A stretch of 64,000 nucleotides of DNA from Ianthella basta (taxonomy: Eukaryota; Porifera; Demospongiae; Verongiida; Ianthellidae): positions 8,372,734 to 8,436,733 of the forward strand of contig OZ025873.1 of assembly GCA_964019415.1 (NCBI GenBank). The letters run 5' to 3'. Position numbers and translations under genes: made by a program. The notes beneath the pieces were generated by a model, which saw only the letters and a program-made list of their open reading frames with translations, was not told the DNA's origin and made no database searches. Below are positions 12,110 to 22,889 of this stretch, in pieces; the first letter of the stretch is position 1; each line of letters begins with the position of its first letter.

Positions 12110-12336
12110 ACGCACACGCACACCACATACACACACACACACACACACACAGGTAGGAAAGTCACATAAGCAACACAGACAACTCCCATCATTCCACGGA
12201 GCACTGTACTGTGCGTGCAATGAGCACATCTTACCCTATTCCTGCTGGCCTCGGACACATAGTACCACGGCTCATCTTCGGCCACCTTGAGTCTGTAACA
12301 GCAGGACTGCTCGCAAAGGTCAAGGAGCACTTCAAA
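12009..12336 (-). CDS. Rabin8/Sec2-like (RAB3IP family) C-terminal exons
   Basis: Two minus-strand exons, 12336-12235 and 12075-12009, join in phase 0. The product reads CYRLKVAEDEPWYYVSEASR then NRVAAVCDLYMFLRHCQLGL, followed by IKMDG. This follows the C-terminal signature of Rabin8/GRAB (Cys-x-x-R-I/L-K, a YY-I/V-S motif, an AVC-x(2)-hydrophobic run, R-x(2)-Q-x-GL). Family members are guanine-nucleotide exchange factors for Rab8/Sec4-type GTPases in exocytosis and ciliogenesis. The coiled-coil Sec2 catalytic region is not found upstream and no terminal exon was found downstream. It is a gene fragment, or part of a gene whose other exons I could not see. Confidence 0.55.
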
Positions 12337-12814
12337 CTGCAAAGAGGCGAAGGGAGGAGTGTGTGATAATGCAAGTGCACAGACACACACAATTACACAT
12401 ACACACGAACACACAACAGTATACATGCAAGCCTATACCACATGACTAGTGTGGGAACAAGTGGGCGGATCACGTGACAGGGACAGCTGGGGGGGATGGG
12501 GGGACAGGGGGGGGGGGGGTAAGGGAGGGACAGAGGGATATGGGGACAGGTGGGGTGGGGGCAGGTGGGGAGAGGTGAGGGGGACAGGTGAGGGGGGACA
12601 GGTCGGGGGGACACTGCTCTCACCCTCCCACTTCCCACAGCTCACACACACACACAAGTCTTGGATTGTAAAGCTAAACTTTCGAAATACATCAATCACA
12701 AATACAACACTTGAATAGATCAAAGCCAATAGCTGTGATGAAATACTGTAAAGAGGGGGTTAGGGCTATGGGGGGATCACTTTCTACTACACACAGACTT
12801 GATAACATACGTAC

Positions 12815-13132
12815 CAGTTACTCCCAGTGACATGGCACTCCTCTCCTCAGGGGTAGGCTGTGGTTGTGCTAGGATAGGTGGTGGTGGAGCAGTCTCTCCT
12901 GCAAGTGGAAAGAACCAAACAATGTCATGTAATGTATCCATTTCTGTCACATGTCAACAATCATTGTGTGCCATTGAAGACTGTTTGATCTGGTCATAAC
13001 GTGTTCACAGTAATCCATGAATACATCATCGTCTTATGTGGTAAACTGATCTTCCAAGGACCAGTTTACATGTGTAAAGCCCACATAAACACAAAACACA
13101 CATCGCATGTACAACCTCACGTATTAGCACAC

Positions 13133-13165
<33 letters not shown>

Positions 13166-13406
13166 GGATGGTAACTTCCTACAGTGTTAGACCAACAAAT
13201 ATAGCCACCCCTACACCTACCTCTCTTCAGCATGTTCTTCAAACTATGATAAAGTATCTCATTCTTCAAGTTTTGATCATCCTCTCTCATGATAGCCTCC
13301 ACATCACCACCATCAATGATACTCCAATGTACAAGGTCTAGTATAATGCTGGCAGTGTCCACTTCATGAAAGAACCGGTCCTGAAACTGGTCAAGAACTT
13401 GTTCAA
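12815..13406 (-). CDS. CARD-like death-fold exon plus Pro-rich linker exon
   Basis: Exon 13406-13221 (186 nt, phase 1 to 1) encodes about 62 residues: VLDQFQDRFFHEVDTASIIL, then DLVHWSIIDGGDVEAI and an acidic turn before EILYHSLKNML. The amphipathic spacing and the D-L-V-x(4)-I-I-x(3)-D-V-E pattern are those of a CARD (helices 1-4). Exon 12898-12815 (84 nt, phase 1 to 1) encodes a Pro-rich linker ending PEERSAMSLGVTG. It resembles the linker ending SSERSAKQPRLTG in the ROCO gene exon at 18278-18119. These exons look like a second, partial copy of the ROCO gene's 3' modules. I found no start, stop or ROC domain for them. Confidence 0.55.
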
Positions 13407-13499
13407 CTGCATGGAAAGGAGAGACGGGTGACACAATGCAGCAACAACATCTCCACACTGCAGGACCACCCTCCAACCACCTTCAGTACAAACTGGCAG

Positions 13500-14184
13500 A
13501 TTAGACCGCTTTGGCTAGTAAAAGGCCCAACCTTTATACAAGTCAACAAACTGGCCTTGAGTACATTGATACTGAGACTGTTGTCATAGACCCTACACAT
13601 ATACACTGACCACAACAGTCTAGCTGTTAGCCTGTCCCATCGCATGCAAGGTGGAAGAGAAGCACCTTGTTCCCTCACAAAACCACTCCTCAGCAGTAAT
13701 GTAAGCTTCCATGAGTTGTCCCCTCCCCCCACCCCCACCCCAATCAACTATGGTTAGATGCAGCCGACCTTCCTGCTAGAGATAGGGACTCTGACACCTC
13801 TGTATATCATATGTCAATTTTTTGTTTGCATGATTTTATTGATTCTTGCGACATGTCTGCTACAAGTGTCGCAACAGTTAGCATTTCCTGCAATCTGATT
13901 GGTCTGCAAACAGACAGCCCATTGCCTCCAAGTTAATGGAGTTGTTGCTTGTAGCTGCTCAGGTAAAATGCCACTCACACCTGACACACTCAAGGGCCAT
14001 CACAAGGTGGAGCTAGGTGATGAAGGTGGCACTGGCTGTGTGTGCATGGCAGGTCCCTCTACTGCAGGAGCTAGGACCAGTCACTATTTACTCCTATTGT
14101 ACTGAGAAATGGACATAGCAGCAGATGTATCAAATGGTACCACTTATGAGAGGAATACTATAACGTGTCTCTCTTCTACTACAG
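13500..14184. other. No gene recognised
   Basis: Unique-looking sequence without convincing exons. A (CA)n tract lies just before it at 13133-13164. Confidence 0.5.
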
Positions 14185-14250
14185 TTACCACTGGAGACAG
14201 GTGTATGACGTCACTGTGGACCTGCATACTGAGCTCATGAGTGTGAACAG
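14185..14250 (+). other. Possible isolated plus-strand exon
   Basis: A 66-nt stretch with a good acceptor (ctcttctactacag) and donor (AG followed by gtagtg). One frame reads YHWRQVYDVTVDLHTELMSV. Family not recognised and no partner exon found. Confidence 0.3.
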
Positions 14251-14997
14251 GTAGTGGTTGTTCTTGGGCTAAGGCGCTAGAGTGTCTACACTACTAAAGG
14301 ATGCAGGCACAGGAGACCGTTCTCCATCAGTACAAGTAGAACACACCACAACCTACAGCACATCTTCTACACACACTAGTGCTCACCCGTGGCCATTGTC
14401 GGCTTCTCCTCTCAATCCTCTCCCAGTGGAATAGTGCCGGATGCCGTTACAGGAGATCACAGTAACATCTGTGGTGACGCTCGATGGACTTTCTTCTCAA
14501 TTAAGAAATGATGCTTTCTCAATTACGGATCGAATTCTAAGTATGTGCACGACTGGCCGTCTGACTCGCACACCGGTACGCGGCCCATGCATATGCATGC
14601 AGCAGTGAAGGGCTTATCGATAGTTCTTATAATGGTCACCATTAATTTGGATAGCGGGTACTTTCACTGTCAGAGTATATAGCTCCTTTCGCCAAGGGGC
14701 TCTCCACACGTGGCCTAAATTAACGCCCTAGGCGGAGACAGCGAGCTGCATGCACTAGCTTGGAAGTACCAAGTCGACCTGTAGCCCTGGGTGCTTAGGA
14801 AGGGTCTAGCTAGCCAGTTATATACATGGAGACAATTGCAATACCGTATAGATTTAAACAAAATTATTATAACAAAGCATATATAAGTACAAATTTAAAG
14901 TGGGCAACAAAATAATCTGTTCTTTGAAAAATGTCAAAAACTATGTACTAAATTACAAAACTATACAGTTAATAGGCATGTAGCTAACATCTCAATT
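14251..14997. other. No gene recognised; 3' flank of the ROCO gene
   Basis: AT-rich towards 14997. On the minus strand this follows the stop codon of the CARD exon. No clear AATAAA was seen. Confidence 0.5.
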
Positions 14998-15305
14998 TTA
15001 CTGTCCCTTGAGCCTCAGAGCCTCTTTCTTTAGTTCACTTGTCCACAAACCGTTGTTGCTCTTTTGCAGCATGTCACAGAAGATGTCAAATTCTTTGTCT
15101 CCCTTCCCACGCAAGATCTCAATTAATCGTTCCATCTGTGGTCTGTCACCCTGCAAACGTGCTACCGACTGTGCTTCAGCTCGGTCCATGAAACCACTGA
15201 CCGGTTTCTCCAGCATGTTACTGAGCCCAGTGGACGTCATCACATTGAGCATGAGCTTTCCTTTCAGGGCAACTAATGCACCATCATTCCAGGGACTCAT
15301 GGGAA
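14998..15305 (-). CDS. ROCO/CARD gene, terminal exon: CARD domain and stop
   Basis: Minus-strand exon starting after ctgcag at 15307-15306 and ending with TAA at 15000-14998. It codes for VPMSPWNDG, then a roughly 90-residue CARD-like fold: LMLNVMTSTGLSNMLEKPV, then a helix with QMERLIEILRGKGDKEFDIF and a final helix WTSELKKEAL. The pattern of short helix, LIEIL, G, F..F, ..L matches CARD helices 3-5. CARDs assemble death-fold signalling complexes by homotypic contact. The exon needs one upstream base, which the CARD exon ending at 16564 supplies (G+TT = Val). The 68-nt exon at 15848-15781 does not. Confidence 0.7.
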
Positions 15306-15780
15306 CTGCAGTGACAGTCAGGAATACAGTGTAATGACAGGAAATGCAGACAAAGGTCATGTAGTGATTTAAACTTCCATGGATCAGTTCACTACGTTTA
15401 ATGTTAGATGTGTGATACGGTATGTTCTAATCAAACAACTATGGTTTTGTGCCCGCCTTACTTTTCTCCTGTTAATTTGATAGATCACATTGAAATGAAT
15501 CATACTTGCTGTGAACATTAATCCCCAAACCATGCACTTTGGTTTTATGCTAAAGATGCAGCAACAATCATTCCATAAAATGAGAATCATAGTTGTCAAC
15601 AAACCCAGTAAAATAGCATTTGTTGTCCCACCAGACAGAGTTGGGAAGGATAAGCACCGGATGTGATGTTGCGTGTGACTAAACAGTAAAGTTAGGCATA
15701 AATCACAAGCAGCTACGTGTATGGCCACAGAAACGGACAAAACGTGTTCAACCCACATGGTTCATGTTATGTAAGCTAAC

Positions 15781-15848
15781 CTGGATCAGAAGGTTGGTCT
15801 TGGTTGGCTCAGGGTGCATAGCAGCAGTTTGCTGATTGGCAGGGATTT
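15781..15848 (-). CDS. Possible alternative/cassette exon of the ROCO/CARD gene
   Basis: It has a good acceptor (ctgtag) and donor (CAG followed by gttagc) and reads EIPANQQTAAMHPEPTKTNL. It accepts phase 1 from the CARD exon upstream but ends in phase 0, while the terminal exon needs phase 1. Including it would shift the last CARD out of frame. It could be a regulated cassette, the end of an alternative form that reads on to a stop in the intron, or not an exon. Confidence 0.35.
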
Positions 15849-16339
15849 CTACAGGTAGATGTAAAGAATAGCATACAAAGGATACATCTACAGTACATAC
15901 AGAAAACATACAGTCAAGATAGCTTAATATGCGGTACAATAATAGAATAAAGAATAAAGAATAACGTACAAAGGATACATGTACAAACCATACAGAAAGC
16001 ACACAGTCAGAATAGCTTTATATATGGCACAGTTTACTGTTAACACCTCATTCCATATAACGGACTCAGTCTGGAAAATCAGGATTAACACCATCCATCA
16101 GTATCCCCTAACTGTACCCAACTCTTATGTCTTACATACATGGTAGGGCTGTATATACTGCTCGCATGGAGGGGAGTTGTTTGGTAGCAATTATATGTAG
16201 TTGTTTGTTGTAAGTATTATGTCAACCAAACTGTTGACCTACAACAGTTTGGTTTAACACCTCCAACAGTATCTCCTAACTGTACCCAACTCTTATGTCT
16301 TACATACAAACAACCAATGAGCACTAACTGCTGTTACAC

Positions 16340-16555
16340 TCATGCACAGACAGGCACACGCACGCACACACACACACACGTGCCCACACACAAGCACTCA
16401 CATGTGCACACAGGCACTCACACATGTACACACAAGCACTCACATGTGCACACAAGCACGCACACATGTGCACACAAGCACTCACACATGCACACACACA
16501 CGCACGCACACATGTGCCCACACACACGCACACATGTGCACACAAGCACTCACAA
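16340..16555. repeat. CA-rich minisatellite (CACACATGTGCACACAAGCACT variants)
   Basis: Tandem units of about 20 bp containing the palindrome CATGTG/CACATG, adjoining the donor of the CARD exon at 16564. A 46-bp direct repeat (about 16095-16143 and 16267-16312) lies just before it. Confidence 0.8.
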
Positions 16556-16563
16556 ATACCAAC

Positions 16564-16845
16564 CTCCTGGCGATAGTTCTGCCTTTATCTTCTCCACAAA
16601 AGCCTGCATGTTGGGAAGGCCTTCTGCATCAATAGCCACTTCACAAAACTCCATCAGACTGTCCACATTGGCGTGACGTTTCAAGTGGGCGTACAAAATC
16701 TCCTGTGCATCTTTGCCATTCGATTTCTCAATTTCCGCCCTAACATCCTCTGTAATGACGCCTGTACGAACAAGTGTACGCAGGCCAACTTTGGCATTGA
16801 CAACTCGAAAGAACTCTTTCTCGTGTTTCTTGAGAATGTCTGCAG
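16564..16845 (-). CDS. ROCO/CARD gene: first CARD-like domain exon
   Basis: 282-nt exon, phase 1 to 1. The acceptor is either gatcag (start 16845) or ctgcag six bases further; both keep the frame. It encodes ADILKKHEKEFFRVV, then GLRTLVRTGVITEDVRAEIE, DAQEILYAHLKRHANVDSL and a last amphipathic helix to KAELSPG. The opening H..EFF..VN, the LV..GVIT.DV turn and the EIL..L segment are CARD hallmarks. It lies between the SETV exon and the terminal CARD exon, so the C-terminus of this protein carries two tandem death-fold domains. Confidence 0.72.
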
Positions 16846-17718
16846 CTGATCATGTAATTATTGCAAAGAAGGAATGATACAACAACTGAGCACACTGTCA
16901 CAAGGTAACAGATACCTCTCCTTCCCCCTTCCATCAACAGTACAATGGATACGGTATGATGGTTCTACACTTCTCACTTAGTAAAGACATTGCAGCTCTT
17001 CCTCTCATTAGCTTCTATAATACAAGCAATTAAGGATTGACCCCCATTCCCATCTGTGTATGACTGCATTAGAAAATAGTTCGGCTTGACTCACACCTGG
17101 TCACCCCCCCCCCCCCACACACACAGACACACTACTACTAGCCCCTACTTCGACCTCTTGCACGAGATGATCAAGTAGGAACTACACCAACTGAAACTTC
17201 AGTACTGACGGACACATTCATACAGGGTGACTGACCTACCAGAGCTCATTGTCGCTTCTTTCCTTTACCTTGTATAACCATAGACACAAGGCTGTCAGTG
17301 GGTTAGTGCTGCCACACACTCCCTGCCTCCACTGTCGTTGCAACCATGTAGATATTAGCACCTCTTGCAGACGGCTAGATTTGGAGCAGCTAATACAACC
17401 AGTAATAAGAGAATCTGAGCGCAAAACTAAGTGCCTGACTGTTCAGTCCACACGGCTGCTTCAAGGTGGCAGCTTAGTTTTCCAAATAGAAAAATTGGGA
17501 ATGGGAATCGGAATGTATCGGACAGATGCTTATCTAAAAACTCCCAATTCCAGCGCTGTCAGTGCTGCAAGTATGCTTGAACGTTGTACACGGACGACAT
17601 TGACCCAAGGCAAGTGATTTTGCCTTAAATAGGTGGATCTCGTTTCAAAGTAACGAGTTCCACATCTCACACACTCACTCATATTCCTCGCAAGTGATAC
17701 AAATGACAACTAACTCAC

Positions 17719-17787
17719 CGTACACTTTCTGTGACAAGATGTTGTCCTTCACATCATCGCCACTCACTGTCTCACTTTGTGGTAAAT
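17719..17787 (-). CDS. ROCO/CARD gene: short linker exon (SETV..DDVKDN)
   Basis: 69-nt exon, phase 1 to 1, with acceptor ctgcag and donor gtgagt. It reads DLPQSETVSGDDVKDNILSQ then KVYG. It could start an alpha-helical segment before the CARD. The 10.4-kb decayed copy shows that this exon was duplicated. Confidence 0.65.
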
Positions 17788-18118
17788 CTGCAGGTATAGA
17801 GGTGAGTAGAGGAGAAGTGGAATACACTGTACTGACTGTATGCATCTAAACACGTACCCATACACACTTTGAGTGTCTCACGTACACCCATGCAATATCA
17901 CCCACAGCTCCTACACACACAAGCCTACAATTGTAAACTACACACATCAGCTGTGAACACAGTCACTTGACAAGATAGAAGCCCACTGGCATGACCACAT
18001 AGAGGGAGGTGGGGGCATAGCCAGCAAACATGTTCCTCACAACACTAGACAGGTAACTGTGTATTGTATGTAGTGTGTGTGAGTCACTGTATCACACAAA
18101 GTTTCAAGTATACCATAC

Positions 18119-18278
18119 CAGTCAATCTTGGTTGCTTGGCACTCCTCTCTGAAGAGCACGCTGTGGACTGCTGAGCATGCTCTTTCTGTCGCTTGTGCCC
18201 CGTTTTAGGTGGACCACTGGAAGAACCACCAGTTGTCTCTTCCATGACCCACATGCTACCATCATCTACCTCCACAAG
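18119..18278 (-). CDS. ROCO/CARD gene: hydrophilic linker exon after COR
   Basis: 160-nt exon, phase 0 to 1, directly compatible with the ROC-COR exon end. It encodes LVEVDDGSMWVMEETTG followed by a Ser/Gly/Lys-rich segment with a basic cluster (KTGHKRQKEHAQQ) and ends KQPRLTG. Probably an unstructured spacer. Confidence 0.65.
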
Positions 18279-18476
18279 CTGTGGTAGGGACAGAGTGACA
18301 TCACATAGTATGCAGGACACATACGTATACAACCAGAAGTAATGGACTCTTAGTGAGCTACTCTGGCATGCATCAGCGCTAAATAGGGCTACTTTGAACA
18401 ATTCACTTCAACAAAGAACTAAACAGGTAAGATCTATATAAGTTACAGTCAACAGAAACAAACTTCAGGTATTTAC

Positions 18477-20503
18477 CTCAACATTTGCCACTGGAATGAA
18501 CCATACTCTCTCCCGGTTCAAGCTTTTGCTCCGCTGGTCTGTGGCTTGGCAGATCAGGGTCTTTGTCTTGGATGACATTGGGGTGGCCAGATGGGGCACC
18601 TTCCTACAGTCACACTCAAACCCAAACACGATCTTAGCTGTCTGGCTGAACTGGTCTCCTAGTACATCCTCAGCTGAGGGAATGATGCTCTTGTGAAGTG
18701 TGTCAAATAATTGTCTACACAGTTTGTGCAGTTCTGCTAGTGGCTCCTTCCCCTCCAACTCCTCCACCAGGACAGGAGTGAGGCTGATGAATCCTGGGGC
18801 CTCTGTGAGGTACAGCTCAAAGTCCTCTGAGTGAAATTTGACTGTGGTGCGATCACTTTTCTGTGGAATGGGTCTCCATGGTCCCTTGCTGAGCTCCACT
18901 GCCAGTCGGCAAAAGACTCCTCGGGGGAGGTCTGTGTAGACCAAGGGGTTGTCAGGGGAGTGGAATGTGAAGGTGACACAGAGGGGGGCCATAGTGCTGC
19001 AGTCTGGCAGCTTTGTCTTCCCTTGAGGGAGGGCTATTGGCATGAAGTAGGAGGGGGAGTGATCGGGGGCTGATGCATAGCGTGCCGCCAGCCCAATGTG
19101 CTCCAGAGCTGCGAGGAGCCAACTTCGCTCTACCTCCTCTGTGATTCGCAGCTCCTGAAAGATCTCTGCATCATTGGAGATGATGCCAAATTGCTTAAAG
19201 GCCTTCACAGCTTGACTATCTGGCTCTGCATGGAACTGAACAGCCAACAATTTTGACACCTCCTTCAGGAACACCCCTTTGTCGATGCAGACGTAATTGG
19301 CCTCATCTGGGACATCTTTGAGGTCAAAGAATGAGTAGAAGCCAAGGATGGAGAACAGCTTTAACAGGGAGTGAAACTGCTCATCTGCACTATTTCCATA
19401 AATGAAATTGCGCTCCAGGCAGAAGGTCTTCAGGTCTTGGAACCGAAAGAACTTCTTTGGGTGGACTTGGGTGCATTGCTTGCAGATGTACCACCTCAGT
19501 GGTACCTTAATCTTCAAAGAAGACGGTTTGCTGGAGAGCTTCCCACGCAGGCTGTTGATGCAGGCCCCTTCGTCTTCTTTCACTGTTGTGTTGTCGATGA
19601 GGTAAAATGGCTGCCCTTTATTCAGTACGATGCAGGGATAGTATGGCTTGCACTCCAACGCTGTCAAGTGCTTGCTGATATCTTGGGTTGCCTCCTTGAG
19701 CCTGCTTTCCTTGACCAGCTGATCCTTGAATGTGCCCACCACAAAAATGCGCAGCTGTGGCAACTGACTTCCTTCTTGCTGTATCGAGGCCAGCTCTTTG
19801 GAGCACTTGTGGGCCATGGTCTGCATGCTGGAGAAGGAGCGCAGCATCATTTCCCATCCTGTCTCAGCACTGGGTGGGAGGGATTCCTCTGTGTGGTCAT
19901 CAGGGCGGTATGTGATGGGGACAGGCTGATCCAGGTCACGGGCTGCATTGAACACCTGGATGTACGTACAGGGGGTATTCAGGAGGAGGGGGAGGGCATC
20001 CTGGAAAGATGGCTGACCACCGGTGTCGAGGAGGTGAATGAAAGAGGCATCATTCAGCTTGATACTTTCACATCCTTCTCTCCTTGCACATGCATACAGA
20101 ACATCGGCACCACTTACAGTAGCGGCTACTGTAGGCTGGAGAAGGCTATCCTCTTGTTGCATTTGAAACTCAGAGTGATGCTCTTGAGGATGTTTGAGAT
20201 CCTTTTCATATGCCTTGGCTGTGATACATTGATACAAGGATTTTCCCATGATGTCATCACCAACCAGCTGCCATGCAGAGGTGCCTTCCTCTACTGCGTA
20301 TTGCTCAGATGAAACTTGGATCACCTCTGGTGTGTCCACCACAGCCGTGCTTGTCTTTACCGCCTTGGGTGTGTTGTGTACCAGGAGGTGCTTTAGGGAG
20401 GACTTCCCCACTGCCGAAGACCCAATGAAAATGCACTGTGTTACTTCCACTGACACCGAGCCATACTCAAGGGATTGTCGGTATACAGGTAGCCAATACC
20501 ACT
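18477..20503 (-). CDS. ROC-COR GTPase exon of a ROCO-family protein
   Basis: A single 2,027-nt minus-strand exon, open throughout (675 codons plus two bases). The acceptor ctgctccttttag precedes 20503 and the donor GAG|gtaaat is at 18477. The ROC (Ras-of-complex) domain has a P-loop GSSAVGKS at exon residues 27-34, a G3 motif DTGGQPSF near residue 155, and VVGTFKDQL near 255 in place of the usual N/TKxD base-recognition motif. The C-terminal half fits a COR dimerisation region followed by a winged-helix-like part (KEVSKLLAVQF). ROCO proteins are large GTPases that dimerise through COR (LRRK, DAPK1 and MFHAS1 types). No leucine-rich repeat or kinase is seen nearby; the downstream exons carry CARDs. 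It needs one base from the previous exon. Confidence 0.88.
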
Positions 20504-20568
20504 CTAAAAGGAGCAGTGTAATAGTGGAGCATGTATTGAAGATGGTATACTAGCAAATGCAACACATT

Positions 20569-20569
<1 letters not shown>

Positions 20570-20599
<30 letters not shown>

Positions 20600-20606
20600 G
20601 GGAGGG
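20570..20606. repeat. (GT)n followed by poly-G run
   Basis: GTGTGTGTG followed by about 20 G, interrupted by a single A. It lies upstream of the ROC exon acceptor on the minus strand. Confidence 0.85.
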
Positions 20607-20699
20607 GAGGAATATACCTTACTATTTGTATGTGTGGTGTGTGTAGACTGTAGCAACTGGACTGACTACACCAATCAGTGCTCATGGCACTTCTAGTGA

Positions 20700-22280
20700 T
20701 GGCGTGTAGGACATAACGAATTAATGATGCACTTCAGGTTTGAAGCTGAAGAGGCAAGTAAAGGAATGAGGCTATCCATATGAGCAGGTTATTGGACAGT
20801 AGGAAGGAATAGCAGAACAAGTGGGTGATTCCTACTTTTCTTTCAATAGCTTTGACTTCGCAGCCTTTCAGTTGAAAAGCACACTGATGCACTCTTACTC
20901 CACAGAGTTGAGGCTACAGTGGTTTATTGGCAATTGAGCGCCTACATAATGTAAATCTGAAGGCTGTCTGAAAGCCTGTACAACAGAGAAACCACTACAA
21001 AGTGTAGGAGCCATTGCAAACATCACCAAACATTTCTTAGGGATGGACCTTGTGCAGCCATGCTCCTCTGGTGTATTAGGATTAAGAGATGTTGTGCGAC
21101 ACTTTCTGTCTTCCTTCTTCTGACATATACGTAGCTAACTTGCACAGGTGATAAAGAAAATATTAGACTACGTACTTAAAACTTTGATGGACAGCCATTT
21201 TGTTGGATTACATCATTATGTCACAGAATACAATTGATCTTCTGTTTACCACTGATCCAGCTTGATTACATCGTCTGGTAGTAGAGATCTGTGCACGAAT
21301 GAGTGACCATTGTTTAATCTATGCAATCCTAAAGAGGGCACAGGGAAACGTACCACTGTCTGTGTGAAATCACGGCCACAGGCATATGTGATGTAGCTGA
21401 GATTGCGGACGGCATAACATCTGCTCCATGGTCAGGGATGGATGTCTGGAAGACAATGATAGCAAGTGGGAGGATTGGAAGGAGCAGGTTTTGTGATGTT
21501 GAACTCCCATGTCACACTGAAGAGTGTCAGAGTCAGGAGAAAGACCCACCAGTGCAAGGAGGCAAAGTAGACAAACAGTGCAGAGAACTGGGATCAGTAG
21601 TGAGAAATATGGGACATATTGTTATACTATATTCTCTCTAAACATTCATCACTACAAATATTTGTCACCTGCTAGAAACCTGTCCAAATGAATTCTAACT
21701 GCTAACAAATTTCCTGTATTCTAAAATTCGTCACATCACTCCAATAATTTGCCAGACAGGAAGTGCATTCCAATATTTCATCACATGATTGCCTCTCATT
21801 GTGTCACAGTCTTTGCTCTTTGCTAGTTGTCTTCACATGAACTTTTATGATTGCCCAAGTATGACGCCTGAATCTTGCCTCCATACACAGCCTGTTCTGG
21901 TTGCAGATAACTTCTTTGCTGACTCACGGCACTCAGGAGTCTTTGTAAATGTGATAGAGCTCAAACTGCTGTCCATATGGTGAACTCAAACCCCTGCCAT
22001 TTTGTCTCAAGAAATGCCCCTAACAAAAGCACTCCATGGTTTCACATTCCGCTCTAATATTTTGTTGCAATAATCCAAATATTTGTCACCCTCGGCCATC
22101 TTCTTCATTCCAACTCTAATAAATGATATAATAGGCACACATGTGCACTGCCTGGTATAGACATAACTATATACACACAGGTATAGACTCCAATTCTGAT
22201 TGTGACGAAGTGACGAATTTCTCTGGACACAGTTGGTGACAAATCTTTAATGAGAATACAGTAACTATAGAATTGAGATA
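20700..22280. other. No gene recognised
   Basis: Moderately AT-rich sequence inside what would be the intron upstream of the ROC exon. No credible exon on either strand. Confidence 0.5.
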
Positions 22281-22289
22281 AGAAAATTT

Positions 22290-22880
22290 GAATTACGTAC
22301 TTTGATAGTACCAGTGAAGAACTGAAGAAGAACCCGAGGAAGTCCTGGAAGGACCTAAACAGACTATTGGGGAGATTAAACTGCATAGGTTTGAAGTAGT
22401 GAAGACAGAACCAGGTACATAGTGACAGATGATCATGTTGGGGAGCTTAGCAGATATATTTTTGAGATGAGTAGAACTAGTACAGGAGGCAGTTGATGAG
22501 ACGAATGTGGGTGTGGTGCAGTGTGTGATCAAGTGTGAAAGTTCAGATGAGTAGAGGAAGATGTGGCGTTAAGGTTGCTCACAGGAGGTAACTAAGACCA
22601 TTGGTTTGGATGCCATAGTGTAAATTACATCAGATTTCATTCCCTGGTATTCGTGGAAGCATTACAGCACTATTCAGTAATAACCTTGATGGTGGGATGG
22701 CTCCTCGTGCGTGGAAGTTGGCCAATGTTAGCACTGTACCAAAGGGTGATCATAGTGAAGAGTTCATCATTGGTAGCTTTAGACCATACCAATACTCCCA
22801 GTACTGGCTAAGGTGTCTAGAGTGCATTGTTCACTAGCAGCTATACGACTAAGGGCTATAATTGCTAAAAGACTGAGGGA
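22290..22880 (+). mobile_element. Decayed non-LTR retrotransposon fragment (linker/RT start)
   Basis: The plus strand reads TSEELKKNPRKSWKDLNRLL near the start, a phrase typical of the segment between endonuclease and RT in CR1/Jockey-like elements. A frame-broken version of the RT start follows: TIGLDAIV, stops, then the same serine/tryptophan-rich text found in the copies at 24.5 and 32.9 kb. Several stops and frameshifts show it is dead. Confidence 0.6.
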
Positions 22881-22889
22881 ACAGCATGC

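Noticed and set aside
15384-15758. Minus-strand frame with hydrophobic stretches (LLGLLTTMILILW), possibly transmembrane
   Set aside because: Lies in the intron between the CARD exons, with no good acceptor/donor pair in a compatible phase. Kept only as a weak possibility.
19371-20312. 313-codon plus-strand frame
   Set aside because: Lies exactly antisense to the ROC-COR exon, which has clear GTPase motifs and splice sites. The plus-strand frame has no recognisable family.
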